DNA from: CAZGMJ01 sp964526785
Lineage (GTDB): Bacteria > Planctomycetota > Phycisphaerae > Sedimentisphaerales > Anaerobacaceae
Length of the DNA stretch: 46,021 bases
Direction of reading: 5' to 3'
Assembly: GCA_964526785.1 (NCBI GenBank)
Contig: CAZGMJ010000043.1
Span: 1 to 46,021, forward strand
The notes under the pieces are model-generated. The model did not search any database. It was not told where the DNA came from and saw nothing but the letters and a program-made list of their open reading frames with translations. Every line of letters begins with the position of its first letter. Positions within the stretch are counted from its first letter, which is position 1. The position numbers and the translations under genes were made by a program. This document shows positions 40,980-46,021 of the stretch, in pieces.

Positions 40980-43133
40980 TCAGAGGTCCACAGTCACGCT
41001 TTGGCCCGCGTAGACACCCTGCGGCAGGTCAATGATTATTCTTGTGGCTTCGGCATCCCGGTCCCCGGTCGTCTCACACATCCTGCCTGTCGTACGGATC
41101 CGTGCTGTAATTGCCAGATGCAGACTATCCTGTTTTCGGGCAGGATCGGAAACCGTGACAGCCTCGACGTTGGCTCCTTCGGCCTCGATCATGATCATGC
41201 CGGGGCTGAACGTGGTGAGTTGGAGTTCTTCGGTAAGTTGTATGCTACCGGGCCTGTAGAAGACCATCTGATACACATGCAGCCCTTCGTGTCCGACGGC
41301 CTGGATGTCGGCGGTATTGCTGATGACCCGGATTTCATCCCGGCTTGACCAGGCCTCCAGAGTCTGTTTTGTTGCGGAAGGGATGACCGTGTATTCATAA
41401 TCGGCGTTCTGCGGCTGGAGCCCATGGTCCAGCCAGAGCTTGAACATATTTCTGCGGATCGTCTCGCGCGGTGAATCCGACTGGCGATTGATCCTGTACC
41501 AACTCCCGGAGGCCGTCTGATTGAAGAGATTAAGAGTAACGGGCCCGGGAAAGACATAGGCCACGCCATCATGGCAGACCCATCGGACGTTCTTGATTTC
41601 GTGCTCTGCATGATCGAGGATGTCGTGCCGCCCATCGTGATTCACAACAACCTCACCGCGGAGCAGACACTGATTGATCGTCGTGACTACAGGATGCTCC
41701 GATGAAGAGGTTACGCCGGCCCCCAAACACACGTACTCATCATCGAAGAAGAACCAGGCCTTTCTGGCCTTCAGCGGATCGTGCGGACTTTCGAAGTCGA
41801 ACGCGGCGGCTCCGCATCGGCCGTCGGTGACCGCTCCGACAAAGTCGGTTACTCCTCTCTTTTGGATCTCCCGGGCGGGAGGAAGGCCCGGTTTCTGCAC
41901 TACGGTGGTCCCCGGTATCTTCTGCCAGTCGTATACCGGAGCGACGTCGAGATACTCATCGCCCGTGCGGGAGATGTAATTGGCTCCGTCTCCCATGTGA
42001 TGGTTCATCAGGCCTTCGCTGTTGTAGGGTTGCTCCATGTTGTGGTTGCGGGAGGAAAACATGCGCACCGAGGCGAAATAGCGAGGGCGCTGGTGCGCGT
42101 AGTATTCGGAGTGCCAGAAGAACGTGCTGTGCGACAAGGGGGCTTCTTCCCGCCCTTTGCGGATACGGGCGATTCTCGATAGTTCTTCATTGCGATAGCC
42201 CGAGGTCCTCAAGAGTCGCTCAATGGTGGTGGTTCCTCTCGGATGCAGTGCGCCCTTTCGCGAAATGCTGCGATTCTTTGCACCCGGGTCGGGGAATCTG
42301 CCATGCACCATCATCCTGCAGATACCGTCGAGATAGTAGTCGATCAGATGTTGTTGCTTTTCCCGGGAGAAAGCATATCGAGTATCGGCTACATAGGCGG
42401 CCCATTCGGCAAAGGTGGCGGCATAGCCCAATCCATATGAGAGCGTATTGTTTACGCCGTCGCGCCTGTGGTGGAAACTGTAGTCGTGCTGCATGCCTCT
42501 GCCGGTTGCGAATTTGACCTCTCCTTCGATAACTTCGATCACATTGTCGAATCGGGTCGCATCGCGCTTGAACAGCAGATGTTTGGCCAGGATGCCGGCG
42601 ATCTTGATGCGATCGCCGCTGGGCCGGGCCCCGGAAGCGTTCAGGTGTGCGCGGCCTGCGATAGAAGCGGCTTTCGATTTCTGCTCATCGGTGAGGTCCT
42701 CATCCATGATGAGCAGCACCTCCACCAGCGAGCGGGGCACACCAATCTGATTCCACCACCAATTGTCGCAGATATAGTCCCGGTCCAGCCAATGGTTCAG
42801 GGCCAAATCGATTGTTTGTTTGAGTTGCGTATCACCGGCGAATGGGGATTTGGTCTTCTTGTACGCCCGACTGAGTTCAACCACATAATGCAGGTGCCTT
42901 CCGTGCTCGAAGCCGGTTCGGGAGACATCCTTATAGTCGATGTCGGGCCAGCGGCCGTTGTCTCCGATGGTATCGGTAAGGTGTTCTATTCGGGAGACCG
43001 TAATACCGGGTTCCAACAACGCACTTACAATCCTCCGGCGTACTACATCGAGATCGGAGTCAGCCGGACAGGCACAACATACAGCAAATGAGAAGAGCAG
43101 ACTAACGAATTGAGGTCGGTTCATTCCAAGCAT
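40980..43133 (-). CDS. Exported PL8-like polysaccharide lyase with variant active-site residues
   Basis: 717 aa. ATG 43133 with GGGGTGAT just upstream is chosen over a GTG at 43139; ATG 43124 is possible. A signal peptide (ending CCACPADS) leads an alpha/alpha toroid (about 30-360: NWWWNQIGVPRSLVEVLLIM at 124-143, RGMQHDYSFHHR at 212-223, NNTLSYGLGYA) and large beta-sandwich domains (about 380-715) as in chondroitin AC/hyaluronate lyases. Two points differ from the classic enzymes: the GAN block that carries the catalytic Asn reads SGARPSGDR, and the 'SFxQH' His position reads SFHHR. This may mark a separate subfamily with its own catalytic set. Likely acts by beta-elimination on uronate-containing chains; substrate unknown. 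Divergent from the Gfo/Idh gene. Confidence 0.75.
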   Translation of the reverse strand: MLGMNRPQFVSLLFSFAVCCACPADSDLDVVRRRIVSALLEPGITVSRIEHLTDTIGDNGRWPDIDYKDVSRTGFEHGRHLHYVVELSRAYKKTKSPFAGDTQLKQTIDLALNHWLDRDYICDNWWWNQIGVPRSLVEVLLIMDEDLTDEQKSKAASIAGRAHLNASGARPSGDRIKIAGILAKHLLFKRDATRFDNVIEVIEGEVKFATGRGMQHDYSFHHRRDGVNNTLSYGLGYAATFAEWAAYVADTRYAFSREKQQHLIDYYLDGICRMMVHGRFPDPGAKNRSISRKGALHPRGTTTIERLLRTSGYRNEELSRIARIRKGREEAPLSHSTFFWHSEYYAHQRPRYFASVRMFSSRNHNMEQPYNSEGLMNHHMGDGANYISRTGDEYLDVAPVYDWQKIPGTTVVQKPGLPPAREIQKRGVTDFVGAVTDGRCGAAAFDFESPHDPLKARKAWFFFDDEYVCLGAGVTSSSEHPVVTTINQCLLRGEVVVNHDGRHDILDHAEHEIKNVRWVCHDGVAYVFPGPVTLNLFNQTASGSWYRINRQSDSPRETIRRNMFKLWLDHGLQPQNADYEYTVIPSATKQTLEAWSSRDEIRVISNTADIQAVGHEGLHVYQMVFYRPGSIQLTEELQLTTFSPGMIMIEAEGANVEAVTVSDPARKQDSLHLAITARIRTTGRMCETTGDRDAEATRIIIDLPQGVYAGQSVTVDL

Positions 43134-43709
43134 AATCACCCCGGGTGCTTCTGGTTAACATTGTCCAAGCGGCGCACAGTCCGAAACCGGCACCGGTCAT
43201 TGCCGACGTCAGCGTTCTGTGACGGCGTACGGGTAAGCCCATAGTAGAGCAAGCCGCACATTCAAGCAACAGGTCACCACCGACAACAGCACATAATGAG
43301 TACCATGTCCCAATCGCCTCCCATTTGCTGATCCAGTGCTTGTTGTTTGCCATCTCATCTTCAGCCGTCACCTGAGAACTGTGGTTATGCAAAGCGCGTG
43401 GCTGAGTACGTCTTTCATTTCGGTGGTCTTGTATGGACCGTCCCATCATCGGCCTTTCGGGCCCTATCCAGGGTCGCTTGCCGAGAGCGCATAATCGTTG
43501 GAAACCAACCCGCAATCCGCTGAACTGCAACGCGGCGCTTTTGGAAGCTATACCTGTTGATAATCGGCGGCGCATTTCATACTATAGTTGGTGGTCTACG
43601 CTGACCGTCTCGCTTTTCTTGGGAATAGACAATGCTGACGCAAGCACATCCAATTCAGAGTGCAATACTCAAGGGACTTATCCACACTATACAATGAAAG
43701 GACCAAGAC
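43134..43709. other. Long divergent intergenic region
   Basis: 576 nt, the longest gene-free stretch here. It holds the predicted plus-strand promoter at 43557-43585 and, for the lyase, a weaker minus-strand TTGCTT-N17-TACTAT (about 43241-43269). A 157-codon minus-strand frame crosses it but has no family resemblance, no leader and irregular composition, so I do not call it. Decayed coding sequence is possible. Confidence 0.45.
43557..43585 (+). promoter_or_regulatory. Predicted promoter of the Gfo/Idh-HEAT pair
   Basis: TTGATA (43557-43562), 17-nt spacer, TACTAT (43580-43585). Predicted start near 43592 leaves about 118 nt of leader. Confidence 0.4.
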
Positions 43710-44954
43710 GTGATCAATCAGAAGAGAAAATCAACTGAGGATCGGGGCATGTCCAGCGGTCGAAGGGCATTCTTGAAGAAGACGGCCGCAACGGTGGCCC
43801 TGCCCTATATCGTTCCCGCTTCCGCGATGGGACAGGCCGGCACCACCGCTCCAAGCGAGCGCATCGTGATGGCCGGCATCGGCATCGGCAATATGGGCCG
43901 GGGCGATTTGGGCAACTTCCTGGGGCGGAACGACGTTCAGTATGTGGCGGTATGTGATGTAAAAAAGGGTGCTCGCGATAACGCCATGAGCCGCGTGAAC
44001 AAGAAGTACGGCAACAAGGACTGCAAAGTCTACAACGATTTTCGCGAGATCATGGCACGCGACGATATCGACGCCGTGCATTGTGCGACGCCGGACCACT
44101 GGCACGCGGTCATCGTGATCGAAGCCTGCCGCAACGGAAAGGACATTTATTGTCAGAAGCCGGAGACCAGGACACTCCGCGAAGGCCAGTTGATGATCGA
44201 TGCGGCCAGGCGTTACAGCCGGGTGGTCTCAGGCGGCAGCCAGCGCGTCCTCGGAGACTACCGGAAAGTCGTCGATCCCTGCTGGAATGGCGACAAGGGT
44301 ATCATCAAGTCGATCAATGTGAACGTCGGGCCGTTTCCGATAGACTGCAACAAGCCGGCCGAGCCTGTCCCTGACGGATTCGACTGGGATATGTGGCTGG
44401 GACCCGCTCCGTGGGCACCGTACCATCCCCACCGCTGCAGCGGCAGTTACAGTATCAACGGCGAGAGCTGGCGGTCATTCAAAGACTACTCCGGCGGCGG
44501 TCTGACCGACTGGGGCGCCCATCATTTCGGCGGTGCGACTTTCGCCATCGACGTCCGGGAGTTGGAGCCCGAGGAAGTCATCTTCCGCCACGAAAACGGC
44601 AAGAGATTCGCGACGTGCCGCTATCCAAACGGCAAGCTCATTCACCACAATTATCCGGGTCGCGGCAATCTACATGTTGAGGGTACAGATGAGAAGGGTC
44701 CCTCCAAGCCGGTCCCGGGATACGCCGGACACGGCGGCATCTACGGCGACTTCATCGACTGCGTCAAGACCCGCAGAAAACCGTTCCGGGATATCGAATT
44801 CGCAGTGCACACGGCTGTCGTATGCCACCTGTTTCTTGCGGCCTACGAACTGGAGCGATCCCTCAAATGGGATGCAGACAAGCAGCAGTTCGTTGACGAC
44901 GACGAAGCCAATCGCCTTGTCGACGTTGCAAGAAGAGAGCCCTGGGTAATATAG
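43710..44954 (+). CDS. Gfo/Idh/MocA-family oxidoreductase with Tat leader
   Basis: 414 aa from GTG 43710, which has AAAGGA 7 nt upstream; ATG 43749 (MSSGRRAFLKK) with GAGG 8 nt upstream is an equal alternative. The leader GRRAFLKKTAATVALPYIVPASAMG is twin-arginine. The NAD-binding fold begins VMAGIGIGNMGRGDLG; ATPDHWHAVIVIEAC and YCQKP follow, with Lys151 in the family's catalytic 'EKP' position although Glu is Gln here. The C-terminal half (PFPIDCNKPAEPVPDGFDWDMWLGP, YSGGGLTDWGAHHFG) is typical of planctomycete/Bacteroidetes members. These enzymes oxidise, reduce or cleave sugar derivatives with a tightly bound nucleotide, which fits export in folded form by Tat. Substrate unknown. Confidence 0.85.
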   Translation: MINQKRKSTEDRGMSSGRRAFLKKTAATVALPYIVPASAMGQAGTTAPSERIVMAGIGIGNMGRGDLGNFLGRNDVQYVAVCDVKKGARDNAMSRVNKKYGNKDCKVYNDFREIMARDDIDAVHCATPDHWHAVIVIEACRNGKDIYCQKPETRTLREGQLMIDAARRYSRVVSGGSQRVLGDYRKVVDPCWNGDKGIIKSINVNVGPFPIDCNKPAEPVPDGFDWDMWLGPAPWAPYHPHRCSGSYSINGESWRSFKDYSGGGLTDWGAHHFGGATFAIDVRELEPEEVIFRHENGKRFATCRYPNGKLIHHNYPGRGNLHVEGTDEKGPSKPVPGYAGHGGIYGDFIDCVKTRRKPFRDIEFAVHTAVVCHLFLAAYELERSLKWDADKQQFVDDDEANRLVDVARREPWVI

Positions 44955-44986
44955 AAAAGCGACAGTCGCGAAAAGGAGACCATATT

Positions 44987-45766
44987 ATGACAAGTAGATC
45001 AACGATAGAAATGACACTTGCGGCCGGCACAACCGCTGGGGCCGCAAAGATGGATACTGCTGCGGTTGGCAAGGCCTTTGAGGCCCTGAAAACTTACGAC
45101 TGGGGCGACGATCCGAAGACTCTGGAGGCGATCGATCAGGCGATCATCGCCGCGCACGGCGATGCCGGTGCGCGTAGATCGCTGGAAAAACGCCTGCTGG
45201 ACGCACTTACCGGCGGCATTTCACGATCCGCCGTGGATCATGTATGCCGCAGACTCCGGACCGTGGGCACAAATCGCTCAGTCGACGCTCTTGCCGATCT
45301 TCTAACGGATGAGCGGACCTCGCACATCGCACGCTACGCCCTGGAACGCATTGACGACGAAAAGGCTGCACAGGCCCTGCGCGAGGCGCTGCCAAAGGTT
45401 GGCAGCAAACTCAGACCCGGCATTATCGGTTCGCTGGGCACGCGACGCGATACGAAGAGCATCGGCGTCATTTCCAACTATTTGAGCGATTCCGACATCG
45501 ACTGTGCCAAGGCCGCGGCCCAATCACTGGGCCTGATCGGCACGTCGGCTGCCGCCAAAGAACTGAGCGGATTCGCCAGGAAAGCATCGGCCGAGATGAA
45601 GATGCCGATAGCCGATGCGTGTATGGTCTGTGCCGAACGACTGTTGGCGGACGGTCATAAAGCCGAAGCGATGGCTCTGTACAAAGGACTTCAGGGCGAC
45701 GGTCATGCATCCCACGTCAAGGCCGCGGCTATGAAAGGCATGCTGACTGCCGCAACGAGGAAGTAA
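44987..45766 (+). CDS. HEAT-repeat protein of unknown function
   Basis: 259 aa. ATG 44987 has AAGGAG (44973-44978) at 8 nt. No clear signal peptide is seen (residues 10-20 are only Ala/Gly/Thr-rich). The body is a series of paired helices in HEAT-like repeats, for example NRSVDALADLLTDERTSHIARYALERI, KAAQALREALPKVGSKLRPGIIGSLG and SIGVISNYLSDSDIDCAKAAAQSLGLIG. Such repeats usually form a protein-binding scaffold. It lies 32 nt after the Gfo/Idh gene and before a strong terminator, so the two make a bicistronic unit; a chaperone or partner role for the oxidoreductase is a guess. Confidence 0.75.
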   Translation: MTSRSTIEMTLAAGTTAGAAKMDTAAVGKAFEALKTYDWGDDPKTLEAIDQAIIAAHGDAGARRSLEKRLLDALTGGISRSAVDHVCRRLRTVGTNRSVDALADLLTDERTSHIARYALERIDDEKAAQALREALPKVGSKLRPGIIGSLGTRRDTKSIGVISNYLSDSDIDCAKAAAQSLGLIGTSAAAKELSGFARKASAEMKMPIADACMVCAERLLADGHKAEAMALYKGLQGDGHASHVKAAAMKGMLTAATRK

Positions 45767-45804
45767 GGCCGAACAGAAAGCAAACGAATGGTTCATTTTA
45801 CAAG

Positions 45805-45840
45805 CCTGCCCCAAGATCAAGTTGGGGCAGGTTTTGTTTT
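45805..45840 (+). terminator. Strong intrinsic terminator
   Basis: A perfect 10-bp stem (CCTGCCCCAA / TTGGGGCAGG) with a 7-nt loop, followed by TTTTGTTTT. It ends the Gfo/Idh-HEAT unit. The remaining sequence to 46021 shows no gene I can support. Confidence 0.9.
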
Positions 45841-46021
45841 CTGGTTGTCGATCCGCTGCACTAAGATATCTCGAAAAGCAGGACCAATGCGCCGGTGTTC
45901 TCTGCCGAAATAACCATCTCGGCCGGTGGTCGTTATCGCCCGACCTCGCAGCATTCATCCTGCCTCCAGGGCAATCGCATGAAATCGCTGAGGTTTAAGG
46001 GGTGCGTTTTCTGTCGGCGAA

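Noticed and set aside
43102..43575. 157-codon minus-strand frame across the long intergenic region
   Set aside because: It overlaps the start of the PL8-like gene in another frame, shows no leader, domain or ribosome site, and has irregular residue use.

Overview
The window reads as chromosomal DNA of a planctomycete, most likely of the Phycisphaerae/Sedimentisphaerales type. The evidence is the density of S1-family sulfatases with Tat-like leaders, exported PQQ-type propellers, zinc-ribbon proteins with an H-X9-DG-like C-terminus, short dockerin-like 'DFxxFAxNWL' modules on unrelated exported proteins, Gfo/Idh oxidoreductases with Tat leaders, and moderately GC-rich DNA. The placement is inferred from gene content alone; no rRNA or tRNA is present to test it.

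Layout. 1-9.2 kb (+): a cytochrome c-glucose/sorbosone dehydrogenase fusion, a DUF5060-type glycoside hydrolase, a lipoprotein, a heparinase II/III-like lyase, a tiny membrane protein and an exported beta-propeller. 9.2-12.4 kb (-): a sulfatase and a Tat-exported member of the L-fucose/L-arabinose isomerase fold. 12.5-15.0 kb: recR (-) diverging from an ECF sigma/anti-sigma pair and a small exported protein closed by a clear terminator. 15.2-17.5 kb (+): a thioredoxin-like protein and a DM13-Spondin_N-dockerin protein. 17.5-24.6 kb (-): a second sulfatase, two tandem zinc-ribbon membrane paralogs, an orphan sulfatase C-terminus, a methyltransferase/ATP-grasp fusion and trmD. 24.7-29.0 kb (-): rpsP with a very long acidic/basic tail, a small protein resembling the Ffh M domain, a third sulfatase and ffh. 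29.3-35.9 kb: an M23 peptidase, rpoN, a TauE/SafE permease, an OsmC-like protein, a flavin reductase, proC and a ferredoxin. 36.1-40.9 kb (+): a six-heme cytochrome with a dockerin-like tail and a sugar-dehydrogenase propeller with dockerin-like and LamG modules. 41-45.8 kb: a PL8-like lyase (-) diverging from a Gfo/Idh oxidoreductase and a HEAT-repeat protein (+), ended by a strong terminator.

How the genes fit together. Lyases (heparinase II/III-like, PL8-like), sulfatases, a glycoside hydrolase, a sugar-isomerase-fold protein and a Gfo/Idh oxidoreductase point to use of sulfated, uronic-acid-rich polysaccharides. These genes are scattered between core genes instead of forming one locus, and one sulfatase lies inside the normally conserved ffh-rpsP-trmD string. 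The propeller dehydrogenases and the multiheme cytochrome could pass electrons from sugar oxidation to an envelope chain (inference).

Least described items: the methyltransferase/ATP-grasp fusion, the DM13-Spondin_N-dockerin protein paired with a thioredoxin-like protein, the Ffh M-domain-like protein, the S16 tail, and the perfect palindrome inside the predicted rpoN promoter. Starts were chosen from Shine-Dalgarno sequences, leader peptides and predicted promoters; promoter calls are eye-made matches to the sigma-70 consensus, which was derived in other phyla.
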